DNA of 64,000 bases from the NCBI GenBank assembly GCA_020436935.1, contig JAGQWX010000002.1:174373-238372 (forward strand), given 5' to 3'. How positions within the stretch are numbered: position 1 is the stretch's first letter; every line of letters begins with the position of its first letter. The position numbers and the translations under genes are program-made. Positions 33,450 through 43,257 of the stretch are shown one piece after another. The notes beneath the pieces are model-generated. The model searched no databases. It was not told the DNA's origin and saw only the letters and a program-made list of their open reading frames with translations. Source of the DNA: Saprospiraceae bacterium (GTDB lineage: Bacteria > Bacteroidota > Bacteroidia > Chitinophagales > Saprospiraceae).

Positions 33450-36299
33450 GTGAATCAATTGCACATCAAAGGAGAGGTTTACAGTGATCATCTGCACCGC
33501 ACATTGTATGCTACTGATGCCTCGATGTATCAGATTTTGCCTGATCTTGTTGCTGTGCCCGTCGATGCAGATGACCTGGCCGTCATCTTAAAGTATGCAA
33601 AAGCGCATAAGCTACCCATTCTTCCGAGAGGCTCGGCCACAAGTCTCGCAGGCCAAACGGTCAACAGAGGCATCGTCATTGATTTTACAAAAAATTTCAA
33701 CCAGATTGTAAAATATGATGCTGACACCAGGTCAGCAGTGGTACAGCCAGGCGTGACCAGAGACCAGTTGAATGCTATAGCGGCGAAAGACAGATTGCAT
33801 TTTGCACCCGATCCTGCGACCAGTAGCCGCGCTACATTCGGTGGCATGATTGCCAACAACAGCTCAGGAACCAAAAGCATATTGTATGGCAAAACCAGCG
33901 ATCACATCATATCGCTCAAGGTGATGCTTACAGACGGGAGCATTCTCGACCTTCGTCCGCATGACCAGGCATGGATAGATCAAAAAATTGCAGAAGGCGG
34001 CAGAGAAGCTGACTTGTATAGGTCTTTGCAAAAACTTGTAGTAGATCTTACTGAAGATATCAGATCGGCCTATCCAAAGGTCATGAGAAGGGTGACAGGA
34101 TATGCATTGGATGCATTTGTAGATACACATGAATGGAATCTGGCAAATCTCATCACTGGTAGCGAAGGCAGCCTTGCCATTATTCTTGAAGCTGAAATAA
34201 AACTGACCCCACTTCCTGAATTTCAAAACATGGTAGCAGCGCACTTCATTGACCGCAGAAAAGGCATTGAAGCTGTAAAAACCATCGTGGGATTTGGGCC
34301 TGCAGCTGTTGAAGTGCTGGATTACAACGTGCTTCAACAAAGCAAAAACAATTCTGTCACGGAATTATATCACGCATCCATCATCACGGGAGAGCCGCAG
34401 CTGGTTTTGACAGTCGAGTTTTATGGGGATACAAAAGAAGAAATTCTGAACAAAGCTTCCCAGCTTATAGACTTTCTGAGTGATTACCCGACAGCATATC
34501 ATTTTCCTGTTTTTTATGATATGAAAAGAATCAATGACGCACTTGCGCTTAGACGGGATGGTCTGGGTATTCTGATGGGAAAGGTTGCTGACAGGAAGCC
34601 TCAGGCTTTTGTGGAGGACAGCGCCATACCGCTCGAACATCTGGCGGAATATGTTGAAAAAGTAGAAAAAATTTGTATCGAAAAAAACGTCGAGCTCGTC
34701 ATATACGCCCATGCCAGCGTGGGAGTCCTTCACATCAGACCCTACCTTGATGTTACAAATGCTGAAGATATAGAGCTGATGAAATACATCTCCGATCAAT
34801 GTTTTCAGTTGGTCAAACAATTTGGAGGCAGCTGGTCCGGTGAACACGGCGACGGGCGGAACAGGGGTCTACGCATCAGGGATTATTATGGGGAAGCCAT
34901 TTACAATGGATTTAAAACCATCAAAAAAACCTGGGATCCGGATGGAATATTGAATCCGGAGATCATCATCGATACACCTCCGATGGACCAAAATCTGCGC
35001 TATGGACCTGCTTACAAGGATCAGCAATATGATTTCCAATTTCACTACCGAAAAGATCATTCTTTCCAGGACCTTGTCCACATGTGCTCCGGAGTGGGCC
35101 AATGCAGAAAGACCCAGGAAGGGACGATGTGTCCAAGCTTCAGGGCAACCAGAAATGAAAAAGACAGTACGAGAGGTCGGGCCAATACCTTGAGGCTGGC
35201 CATGTCCGGTCAGTACGAAATGGACAACCTCCTCCACCCGGATGTAAAAGACATAATGGATCTTTGTCTCAGCTGTAAGGCATGCAAAACTGAGTGCCCC
35301 TCAAACGTAGACATGGCCAAACTCAAAAGCGAGGTATTGCATCTTCACCATGAAAAATATGGCGCAAAACTGTCCGAACGAATGGTGAAATGGGCACCTC
35401 TTGCTTCCAGAACATTATCAGGTCCTTTGGCACCAATGGTCAATTGGGTACAGCATTCTTCTTTTGGAAAAGCGGCATTTCATGCATTGGGCAACATTAG
35501 CAAACAGCGTTCTTTACCATCTTATGCATCGCAAAGTCTTGTTTCATGGGCTGGGAAAAACAATACTTATCGATCAGATAAAAAAGTGGCCCTCTACGCC
35601 GACACCTACATCAACTACCACGAAACTGATTTGGGTAAAGACGCCATCCGCCTGCTCAATGCCTGTGGATATGAAGTGGTCCTAGCCGATGTAGGTTGCT
35701 GCCAAAGGCCATTGATATCGAATGGTTTTCTTGCTGAAGCCAAATCCAAAGGGGCTTTGACTGCCAGGAAACTTGAATGTTTGCTCAAAACGGATATGTA
35801 TGTGGTAGTTTTGGAGCCAAGTTGTTTTTCAGCTTTAAACGAAGATCTGCCAGACCTGCTGGACGATGAAAATCTAGTCAGGCTAATGCACGATAAAGTG
35901 GTCTCTATGGAAGCATTTTTATGGAATGAGGTGAAAGCCAATAACATCAAAGGGCGGTTTTCATCGGATGAAAAACTGGTTATACACGGTCATTGCCATC
36001 AGAAAAGCACAGGTGATTTACAAGATCTAAAAGTACTGCTTTCACATTTTGATGTGCCTTTTGAAATATTGAATACCGGTTGCTGTGGTATGGCAGGGGC
36101 GTTTGGTTATGAAGATCAACACTATGAAATATCACGGCAAATTGCTGAAGAACGGCTGCTTCCTGCCCTTGATGCACACAAAGGGTCCGGCCAGGTTATC
36201 GCATGTGGCACCAGTTGTCGTCACCAGATCAAAGATTTATCGGACCACATTGCCAGACATTTTGTGAGTAGTTTGAAATTTACCCCGAATCAAGGATAA
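33450..36299 (+). CDS. FAD-binding and Fe-S-binding oxidoreductase (D-lactate/glycolate dehydrogenase type)
   Basis: 949 residues, GTG start. FAD PCMH domain about 25-220 (LPILPRGSATSLAGQTVNRG; PDPATSSRATFGGMIANNSSG), FAD-oxidase_C about 250-510 (GSWSGEHGDGRNRG). The 4Fe-4S part has CSGVGQCRK and CLSCKACKTECPSNVDMAK near 605-620. Two C-terminal CCG domains have VGCCQRPLISNG (about 750) and TGCCGMAGAFGYE (about 877). This is the GlcD-GlcF fusion architecture that oxidises 2-hydroxyacids such as D-lactate at the membrane and passes electrons to quinone. All cofactor motifs look intact. Monocistronic. Confidence 0.92.
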   Translation: MNQLHIKGEVYSDHLHRTLYATDASMYQILPDLVAVPVDADDLAVILKYAKAHKLPILPRGSATSLAGQTVNRGIVIDFTKNFNQIVKYDADTRSAVVQPGVTRDQLNAIAAKDRLHFAPDPATSSRATFGGMIANNSSGTKSILYGKTSDHIISLKVMLTDGSILDLRPHDQAWIDQKIAEGGREADLYRSLQKLVVDLTEDIRSAYPKVMRRVTGYALDAFVDTHEWNLANLITGSEGSLAIILEAEIKLTPLPEFQNMVAAHFIDRRKGIEAVKTIVGFGPAAVEVLDYNVLQQSKNNSVTELYHASIITGEPQLVLTVEFYGDTKEEILNKASQLIDFLSDYPTAYHFPVFYDMKRINDALALRRDGLGILMGKVADRKPQAFVEDSAIPLEHLAEYVEKVEKICIEKNVELVIYAHASVGVLHIRPYLDVTNAEDIELMKYISDQCFQLVKQFGGSWSGEHGDGRNRGLRIRDYYGEAIYNGFKTIKKTWDPDGILNPEIIIDTPPMDQNLRYGPAYKDQQYDFQFHYRKDHSFQDLVHMCSGVGQCRKTQEGTMCPSFRATRNEKDSTRGRANTLRLAMSGQYEMDNLLHPDVKDIMDLCLSCKACKTECPSNVDMAKLKSEVLHLHHEKYGAKLSERMVKWAPLASRTLSGPLAPMVNWVQHSSFGKAAFHALGNISKQRSLPSYASQSLVSWAGKNNTYRSDKKVALYADTYINYHETDLGKDAIRLLNACGYEVVLADVGCCQRPLISNGFLAEAKSKGALTARKLECLLKTDMYVVVLEPSCFSALNEDLPDLLDDENLVRLMHDKVVSMEAFLWNEVKANNIKGRFSSDEKLVIHGHCHQKSTGDLQDLKVLLSHFDVPFEILNTGCCGMAGAFGYEDQHYEISRQIAEERLLPALDAHKGSGQVIACGTSCRHQIKDLSDHIARHFVSSLKFTPNQG

Positions 36300-36633
36300 T
36301 AAGACCCAAATTGGCCACAAAAGCGATAAACATTCTTTCACACAAATCCTAACAAACTATTAACTTTAAGCCTTGCTAAACAAAATTTACGAGTGCAGGC
36401 GTTGTAGGGTAAAGGTGTAGAGAGAGGAATCAAAAAATGCTTTACTGAGCAAATTCCAATGTATCAAAAAGAAGCTTTTCTTTTTGTAAGGAATAAACGA
36501 TCATATGGCATCCAAACAATTTCAATTCAACACAGTTTTACAAATAAGTTATTTAGGAAAGTATCCATTAAACGATTTATGCAATAAGAACGTCTTGGAT
36601 ATAAAAGCCTGTAACCATAACAATAAAGGAAAA
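36300..36633. other. Intergenic region without recognised gene
   Basis: 334 AT-rich bases upstream of the peptidase/propeller/barrel gene. An in-frame ATG at 36505 extends that gene but encodes a low-quality N-terminus before the signal peptide, so the region is taken as leader. No strong hairpin or consensus promoter was found. Confidence 0.45.
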
Positions 36634-39600
36634 ATGAAAGTCACGATTTTAAGAACCCTGCTATTTTGCATCTTCATGAGTGGAGTCATCACAGGACTTG
36701 ATGCCCAATATTTTGGCAGGAACAAACCAAGATACCGCAACTTTGATTTCAAGGTCCTGGAAACACCCAACTTTGATATTCATTATTATACCAAAAACAG
36801 AGATATTCTCAACAGGTTTGCGCAGTATACGGAGATGTGGTACGATTACCATAGTCAGATCGTAGGAGAAGAATTTTCTCAGCGCAACCCCCTTATTTTA
36901 TACAACAACCATGCTGAGTTCCAGCAGACCAATTCGATTTCAGGAGACATTGGTGTAGGTACTGGTGGTGTGACTGAAGCTTTTAAAAACAGAGTGGTTA
37001 TGCCACTGACATTCAGCAATGAACAAACCATTCAGGTGCTTGGCCACGAATTGGTCCATGCTTTTCAATTCAATAGCATACTCAATGGTGACTCAACTTC
37101 ATTACAGTCATTGAGCAATCTTGACTTGTGGATGGTCGAGGGTATGGCAGAATATATGTCTCTTGGACGAGTGGATCCATTTACCTCCATGTGGATGCGC
37201 GATGCCATTGTTAACAATGATGTTCCTGATTTGGATAAACTGAGCAGCCCCAAATATTTCCCGTACAGATATGGCCAGGCGGTATGGTCGGTGCTTACAG
37301 GTACATACGGTGATCAAATCATCAAACCATATTTTAGAAATACGGCTATTTTCGGTCTGGATTATGCTACGCAGCTTGTATTTGAAATGTCAACGGAGAA
37401 CCTCAATTCTGTTTGGATTTCGGGGCTTACCAATCACTTCGAGCCATATCTGAGAGACAAGGTAGAAAAACCTGAAGGCAAGCTCATATTCTCAGAGAAA
37501 GAGGCCGGAGAGCTCAATGTTTCTCCAAGCCTAAGCCCCAATGGAAGATATATAGTATTCCTGTCTGAAAGGGATCTTTTCAGTACAGACCTTTATCTTG
37601 GAGACCTCAGGACAGGTGAAGTGCTCAACAAGGTATCAAGTTTGATAAAAGACAGCGACCTTGACAACCTCAATTTCCTCGAATCCTCCGGAACCTGGTC
37701 GCCCAATGGCAAAGATTTTGCATTTGTGGCTTTCAAACAGGGAAAGAATGTTTTGGTGGTAAAAGATGCAGACCAGGGGAAAACTATATCGTCAATTGAA
37801 ATTCCCGGTGTTGATGCGATAGGTAGCCCAGCCTGGAATCCTGACAATAGAAGTATTGTATTTTGTGGAATGATTGAAGGCCAGTCCGATCTTTTTTCTT
37901 ATAATTTTAAAACCAAAAAAGTCGAACAACTGACCAATGACAGGTATTCTGAAATCATGCCGAATTTCAACGATGACGGAACAAAGCTGGCCTTTAGCTA
38001 TGACAAGGAATCCATGGTCTCCGGCAGAAAAAATGGACACATTACCTACGATATTGCCATCATGGACATGGCTACTAAGGAAATAAGAATCCTCGATGTA
38101 TTCCATGGGGCTGAAAACCTGAATCCAAACTTTGATCATGAAGGCAACATCTATTTTGTTTCAGAAAGAGATGGATTCAGAAACCTTTACAGATACATTT
38201 CCACTACGGGTGAAGTTTTTCAGATGACTGATTTGCTTACAGGTATCAGTGGTATTGCAAGATATTCACCAATGCTTTCTGTATCCACAAAAAGGGACAA
38301 GTTGGTGTACAGTCATTACTTCGATCATAAATACAAACTTTATGAAGCAAGCGTATCCAACCTCTTGAATAAGCCGGTCGATCCCAAAAAAGTAGATCAG
38401 ACTGCAGGAACACTGCCTGTGATCAATAATAAAGTCATCGATGTGGTCAATAGAAATCTTAGAAATAAAGATGTCTATGATTTTGAAAGTGTAGATTCAT
38501 TTTTGGTAAAGCCATACAGACCAAAATTTGCCCTTGACTACATAGGGGGCGGAACAGGCGTCGGAGTAGGAAACAATACATTTGGTACAGCCACAGGACT
38601 TCAAGGTGGTGTTGATTTTCTTTTCAGTGATATGCTGGGCAACAATCAGATGTTTGGTCAGGCAGCGCTCAATGGTGAAATCTATGACGTAGGAGGTCAA
38701 TGGGCGTACCTCAACAGGAGCAATAGGATAGCATGGGGCCTTGGCCTTTCTCATGTGCCATTGAGGACTGGATATCAGGATGTATACCAGGATCAAATAG
38801 AATTTAATGATGGTATAACAAGGGATGTGATCGTTGATCAGCTCAATATCATCCGGGTATTTGATGAGAGTCTCAACCTGTTTGCACATTATCCTTTTTC
38901 AACAACCACAAGACTGGAAGGTGGTGTGCAGGGGTCTTTCAGATCATTCAGGCAAGACCAGTATGACAATTATTATCTTCCCTATGTGGTTGGTGGTCAG
39001 GTAGTTGATCTTCAATATGTTGCTACCGACAGAAATCGTGTCGATATCCCTGACACCTTACAAATAGATCAATACTACAGTTTGGTCAAGGGATTTGGAG
39101 CGTCTGTGAATGCAGCATTTGTAGGCGACAATTCTTTCTTTGGAATGACGGCTCCTTTGGCGGGTTATCGATATAGATTTGGTGTAGATAAATATTTTGG
39201 TGTCAATAACTTCTACTCATTCACTGCTGATGCCAGAAATTATCAAAGATTCAGGCCTTTTACATTGGCATCAAGATTTACCAGCAACTTGAGATTTGAA
39301 AAAAATGTCAACTCTGTGTATCCTTATTACGTAGGCCAGCAAGGCTTTGTCCGAGGATATGGAAGTGCATTCAGTTATGCGGTGATAGATCAGCTGGGCA
39401 TAGATTTTTCTCAGTTGTTGGGTTCGAAAGTAGCAGTAGCCTCAGTGGAGCTGAGATTACCTTTTACGGGGCCAAAACGATTGGCAATTATACCATCCAA
39501 CTTTCTGTTGAGTGACCTTAACCTGTTTATTGATGCAGGGGTTGCATTTGATGATTTTAATCAGGTAACCAAAGGCGTGCAGCAAAATATTGTTAGGAGA

Positions 39601-39804
39601 GATGACAATGGCAATGTGGTTGTTGATGGACAAGGACAACCCATTTTTGACGTTAAGACAATAAGACGAACCATTGCAAGAAGTGCCGGTATCTCCGCAA
39701 GGGTCAACCTTTTTGGTTACATCATTGTTGAACCATATCTGGCATGGCAATTGCAACCAAACGGCAGGGCCACATTTGGTTTTAACTTTATTCCGGGCTG
39801 GTAA
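36634..39804 (+). CDS. Outer-membrane protein fusing a gluzincin metallopeptidase, TolB-type propeller and Omp85-like barrel
   Basis: 1056 residues from the ATG at 36634, which follows an AAAGGA Shine-Dalgarno-like box and opens a signal peptide (residues 1-24). Residues about 30-200 contain HELVH at 138-142 and the downstream Glu169 in WMVEGMAEYM, the HExxH...E zinc ligands of gluzincins. Residues about 270-640 hold PD40/TolB-like repeats (SPSLSPNGRYIVFLSE, PAWNPDNRSIVFCG, NFNDDGTKLAFSYD). From about 680 to the end is a beta-barrel with QGFVRGYG, LFIDAGVAF and the final FGFNFIPGW, as in BamA/D15 proteins. The gluzincin would be periplasmic or surface exposed. Monocistronic. Confidence 0.85.
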   Translation: MKVTILRTLLFCIFMSGVITGLDAQYFGRNKPRYRNFDFKVLETPNFDIHYYTKNRDILNRFAQYTEMWYDYHSQIVGEEFSQRNPLILYNNHAEFQQTNSISGDIGVGTGGVTEAFKNRVVMPLTFSNEQTIQVLGHELVHAFQFNSILNGDSTSLQSLSNLDLWMVEGMAEYMSLGRVDPFTSMWMRDAIVNNDVPDLDKLSSPKYFPYRYGQAVWSVLTGTYGDQIIKPYFRNTAIFGLDYATQLVFEMSTENLNSVWISGLTNHFEPYLRDKVEKPEGKLIFSEKEAGELNVSPSLSPNGRYIVFLSERDLFSTDLYLGDLRTGEVLNKVSSLIKDSDLDNLNFLESSGTWSPNGKDFAFVAFKQGKNVLVVKDADQGKTISSIEIPGVDAIGSPAWNPDNRSIVFCGMIEGQSDLFSYNFKTKKVEQLTNDRYSEIMPNFNDDGTKLAFSYDKESMVSGRKNGHITYDIAIMDMATKEIRILDVFHGAENLNPNFDHEGNIYFVSERDGFRNLYRYISTTGEVFQMTDLLTGISGIARYSPMLSVSTKRDKLVYSHYFDHKYKLYEASVSNLLNKPVDPKKVDQTAGTLPVINNKVIDVVNRNLRNKDVYDFESVDSFLVKPYRPKFALDYIGGGTGVGVGNNTFGTATGLQGGVDFLFSDMLGNNQMFGQAALNGEIYDVGGQWAYLNRSNRIAWGLGLSHVPLRTGYQDVYQDQIEFNDGITRDVIVDQLNIIRVFDESLNLFAHYPFSTTTRLEGGVQGSFRSFRQDQYDNYYLPYVVGGQVVDLQYVATDRNRVDIPDTLQIDQYYSLVKGFGASVNAAFVGDNSFFGMTAPLAGYRYRFGVDKYFGVNNFYSFTADARNYQRFRPFTLASRFTSNLRFEKNVNSVYPYYVGQQGFVRGYGSAFSYAVIDQLGIDFSQLLGSKVAVASVELRLPFTGPKRLAIIPSNFLLSDLNLFIDAGVAFDDFNQVTKGVQQNIVRRDDNGNVVVDGQGQPIFDVKTIRRTIARSAGISARVNLFGYIIVEPYLAWQLQPNGRATFGFNFIPGW

Positions 39805-39825
39805 CAATAAAACCCAAAATGGCTT

Positions 39826-40929
39826 GTGGATCAGGACAAACATCTAAATGAAGAGGAAAAATCGCTCCTTAGGTCGATTAGTTTAAACAGGATCATGATT
39901 CCTGTCCTGCTTGGCGTGGGTGTTGTCCTTATCATGGTTATCCGACAGCTTGACCTTACGGAATTGAGCAATTTTAGGTGGGATATGGTAACCCTTGGAT
40001 GGCTGAGCATTGCCATATTGATGTATGTTGCCAGGCACTTATTTTATGCATACCGACTTTATCACATCACAGATAAGGCATTCAATTTCTGGAAGTGCAT
40101 TGAATTGATTGTCATTTGGGAATTTTCTTCTGCCATATCGCCTACCAGCGTTGGAGGAGCAGGTGTTGCTTTTTTGTTGCTGTCGCAGGAGAGGTTGCCC
40201 GGTGAAAAAACCGTCACGGCAGTATTGTACACCATGGTATTGGATACATTGTTTCTTTTGGCGGGAATGATCATCCTTGCTTTAATATTGGGACCTATAT
40301 CGATTAGACCAGATGCAACGAATTATAATGCTCTGGAGGGCTATGGTATTACGCTCTTGTCCGTTTGTTTCTTTATGTTTGTTTACGGCTTTATTTTTTA
40401 TTATGGATTGTTTATCAATCCAGGTGCTACAAAAAAGATGTTGTTTGGCCTGAGCAAAATCAAATTTCTTGGAAGGTTCAAGGATAACCTCAGGAAAACA
40501 GCGGTTAATGTGGTCATCGCTTCTGACGAACTCAAGCGCAAAAGTATGAAGTTTCACGTCATCAGTTTTTTGACCACTGCCGGGGCCTGGACGACACGTT
40601 TTTTGGCTCTGAATTTTATAATCTTAGCCCTGATCAAAGATACCCCGGGCGGCATCTGGAATCATTTTATCATTTTTACGCGAGCCATAGCCATGCACAT
40701 CATCACCTCATTCAGTCCCACACCGGGAGGAGCCGGCGTTGCAGAATACTTGTTTGGGGGATTTTTTAGCGATTATATTCCGTCAGGTTTGGGTAGCCTT
40801 GTTGCACTGATTTGGAGACTCATCACTTATTATCCTTATCTCATTGCAGGAGCCATCATCATTCCCATTTGGATCAGGAGTCTCATCTTACGCCGAAAGC
40901 GTGGAGAAAATGCAGTTTATGGTGATTGA
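39826..40929 (+). CDS. Flippase-like (LPG synthase transmembrane/AglD type) membrane protein
   Basis: 367 residues, GTG start. About eight to nine membrane helices. The family signatures are IVIWEFSSAISPTSVGGAGV (about 90-109) and IITSFSPTPGGAGVAEYLF (about 290-308), the repeated P-x-x-G-G-A-G motif of the lysylphosphatidylglycerol-synthase TM family (PF03706). Members are proposed to move lipid-linked substrates, though many are uncharacterised. Its 3' end overlaps the next gene, a family 2 glycosyltransferase, by 20 bases, so both likely work on the same glycolipid. Confidence 0.87.
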   Translation: MDQDKHLNEEEKSLLRSISLNRIMIPVLLGVGVVLIMVIRQLDLTELSNFRWDMVTLGWLSIAILMYVARHLFYAYRLYHITDKAFNFWKCIELIVIWEFSSAISPTSVGGAGVAFLLLSQERLPGEKTVTAVLYTMVLDTLFLLAGMIILALILGPISIRPDATNYNALEGYGITLLSVCFFMFVYGFIFYYGLFINPGATKKMLFGLSKIKFLGRFKDNLRKTAVNVVIASDELKRKSMKFHVISFLTTAGAWTTRFLALNFIILALIKDTPGGIWNHFIIFTRAIAMHIITSFSPTPGGAGVAEYLFGGFFSDYIPSGLGSLVALIWRLITYYPYLIAGAIIIPIWIRSLILRRKRGENAVYGD

Positions 40930-42043
40930 TGTCGTTCTATTTTTTGCAGGATTGGTGGTGGGATTTATTTATCTCCTGATCATTTCAAACATCTATTCGT
41001 CCTGGCAAAATCTTGAAGAATGCAGAATTGTCAACAAAGCATCGACACCTAAGACCAGTTTTTCCATCATCATCAGCGCGAGAGACGAGGAAGAAAATAT
41101 CATGTCTTGTATTGAGAGCATTACTGGCATGGATTATCCCGTAGAACTGCTGGATATAATTGTTGTGGACGACCATAGTACAGACAAGACGGCTCAAATA
41201 GCAGGCGAGTTTAAAAATGTTCGTGTTTTGACGAATCTCCTGGAAGGCAAAAAAGAGGCCATGAAATATGGTGTGGAACAAGCAAAAAACAAATACCTGT
41301 GGTTCGTGGATGGAGACAGCGCTCTGCATAAAGATGCAGCCAGGCTGGCAGATGTGCATATACAAAAGTATGATTCTTCATTTATAGCTTGTCCGATAGT
41401 GTATCCTGTCGGAAAGGGCTTGCTCAATGCTTTTCAGGTCATGGATGGTGTGGTGAATATGGCTGTCACAGCAGCAGGCATAAATCAACAGAAATTCTAT
41501 CTGGCGAATGGAGCAAATATGTTGGTTGAAAAAGAAGCCTTTCATGGGTTAGAAGGGTTCAAAGGAAATGATCACCTGGCATCAGGGGATGATGTCTTTC
41601 TCATACAAAAGATGGCATCCAATGACCCTTCGCGAGTTCACTATCTCAAAAGCAGGAGGATGGCAGCTGTGACTAAGGAAGAAACGAGCTGGTCTTCGTT
41701 CTGGAACCAACGCAAGAGGTGGGCAACCAAAACAGGAGCTTATACACATAAGGGACTTTTTTACCTCCAGGTCTCCATATTTATGGTCCACGCAACCATC
41801 GTTGCTCTTTTCGCCCTTGGTTTTTGTATTCCGATTTCATTCTTTGTTGGCCTTTTGGTATTGTTTATAAAAGGAATGGTTGACTATCTCTTTATTCAAA
41901 ATATGACTTCATTCTTTGGAGTTTCGAAAGTCAACAAATGGTTTATTCCGGCTTTTTTCATGTACTTTCCATACATCTTTTTTACGGCTTTTCACGCCAA
42001 CTTTCCTTCGCGGTATGAATGGAAAGGCCGGCAAAGAAAATAG
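40910..42043 (+). CDS. Membrane glycosyltransferase family 2
   Basis: 377 residues from the ATG at 40910 (GTGGAGAAA precedes it); a longer reading frame to 40844 overlaps the previous gene more and adds no conserved sequence. One N-terminal helix (MVIDVVLFFAGLVVGFIYLL), then the GT2 domain: FSIIISARDEEENIMSCIES, IVVDDHSTDKTAQI, WFVDGDSALHKDA (DxD) and the acceptor motif QRKRWATKTG. C-terminal helices about 290-350 anchor it. Processive-type GT2 related to cellulose/hyaluronan synthase-like enzymes, substrate unknown. Confidence 0.88.
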   Translation: MQFMVIDVVLFFAGLVVGFIYLLIISNIYSSWQNLEECRIVNKASTPKTSFSIIISARDEEENIMSCIESITGMDYPVELLDIIVVDDHSTDKTAQIAGEFKNVRVLTNLLEGKKEAMKYGVEQAKNKYLWFVDGDSALHKDAARLADVHIQKYDSSFIACPIVYPVGKGLLNAFQVMDGVVNMAVTAAGINQQKFYLANGANMLVEKEAFHGLEGFKGNDHLASGDDVFLIQKMASNDPSRVHYLKSRRMAAVTKEETSWSSFWNQRKRWATKTGAYTHKGLFYLQVSIFMVHATIVALFALGFCIPISFFVGLLVLFIKGMVDYLFIQNMTSFFGVSKVNKWFIPAFFMYFPYIFFTAFHANFPSRYEWKGRQRK

Positions 42044-42069
42044 CTCTCCCTCCCGGAATAATCTTATTC

Positions 42070-43194
42070 TTAAAGATGTTTTTTGATGTGTTCGTACAGC
42101 TCAGCTGCAATGATCTTTGAATCAAACAATTCCTCGACCATAGCTCTCCCTTTCCTGCCCATCTCTTTTTGCTCTTCGGCGCTCAGGTCCATGAACTGTT
42201 CTATGCCCGAAACCAGCGCAGCTACATTTCTGGGCTGAACCAAAAAGCCATTGATGCCGGAATCGACAGTCTCGCGGCATCCTGCGGTATCACAGGTGAT
42301 GATGGGTTTGGCCATTGCCATGCCTTCCAGGATGATTCGAGGCAGTCCTTCCCGGTAAGAAGGCAAAATAATGCAATCACTTTTTGAAACATAAGGCCTC
42401 ACATCTCTGACAAATCCCCTGTATTCGACCACATCATTGTTGAGCCAGTCAAGCAATTGATCCCGTTCTATCGTTGAAGGATTCTCTTGGTCAAAATCTC
42501 CCAACATGACGAAGTGGGTCTTGGGATATCTGGCCTTGATGACTTTGGCGGCCTCGGCAAATTCGCGTACTCCTTTGTCCTTGAGCAACCTCCCAATGAA
42601 GGTGAAAGTGGTGGTTTCATGAAAAATACCATTGGGCTGAGGAAGGTAATACGAGGCATCCACCCCACATCCCTTGATGCTCACAGCCCGGCCCTCATCC
42701 ACGAGACCCTCTTCTATAAACAATTTGAGATCATCCTGATTTTCAAAAACCGTCAGGACTGCCTTGCTGCTCACCATGCGGTACAAAGCCTTCATGGCAG
42801 TATTGATCCAGCCTTTGTGGATAAAAGAATAGCCCAGGCCGGTGATCACGTTGATCGATTTTATTTTGGCGAACATAGCGGCTATGCTACCAAAAATATT
42901 GGGCTTGTGGGTGTAATGAATGATCAGAGACGGTTTGATCTTTTTGTACTTGCGGTAAAGTTCACCAACGAGGAACAAGTCTTTTAATGGGTTGGTACTG
43001 TCGCGGTCAAGGTGACTGAGACCGATGTGCACCACTCCCGGAAAGTTTTCTTTGTATGCGATGTATTCGTCTACAGGGGCCAGTACATATACTTCATGAC
43101 CCTCATCCACAAGCTTTTGAATGACATTCAGCCTGAAGTTAAAAATGTTCCAGGTGGTGTTTGCGACGAGTACGATACGTTTCCTTTCGGGCAA
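42070..43194 (-). CDS. Glycosyltransferase family 4
   Basis: 374 residues. N-terminal Rossmann domain KRIVLVANTTWNIFNFRLNV with LVDEGHEVYVLAPVDEY; C-terminal domain with FTFIGRLLKDKGVREFAEAA, and the retaining EX7E motif EGLPRIILEGMAMAKP. It resembles PglA/CapM-type transferases that add hexosamines to undecaprenyl-linked sugars in cell-envelope glycan synthesis. Cytosolic face of the membrane. Convergent with the GT2 gene (26 bp between stops), so not in the same transcript, although probably the same pathway region. Confidence 0.9.
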   Translation of the reverse strand: MPERKRIVLVANTTWNIFNFRLNVIQKLVDEGHEVYVLAPVDEYIAYKENFPGVVHIGLSHLDRDSTNPLKDLFLVGELYRKYKKIKPSLIIHYTHKPNIFGSIAAMFAKIKSINVITGLGYSFIHKGWINTAMKALYRMVSSKAVLTVFENQDDLKLFIEEGLVDEGRAVSIKGCGVDASYYLPQPNGIFHETTTFTFIGRLLKDKGVREFAEAAKVIKARYPKTHFVMLGDFDQENPSTIERDQLLDWLNNDVVEYRGFVRDVRPYVSKSDCIILPSYREGLPRIILEGMAMAKPIITCDTAGCRETVDSGINGFLVQPRNVAALVSGIEQFMDLSAEEQKEMGRKGRAMVEELFDSKIIAAELYEHIKKHL

Positions 43195-43257
43195 TGAATT
43201 TTATTTTCGACTTGCGAAAATAGCCATACCGTGATAATCTTTAAAATTTATGCACGC

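Noticed and set aside
36466..36485. AAAAAGAAG/CTTTTCTTTTT possible hairpin
   Set aside because: Arms pair poorly and are A/T homopolymer-like; not a convincing terminator or operator.
42044..42069. GAATAA/TTATTC hairpin between convergent glycosyltransferase genes
   Set aside because: Only six AT-rich pairs; not enough for a terminator call.
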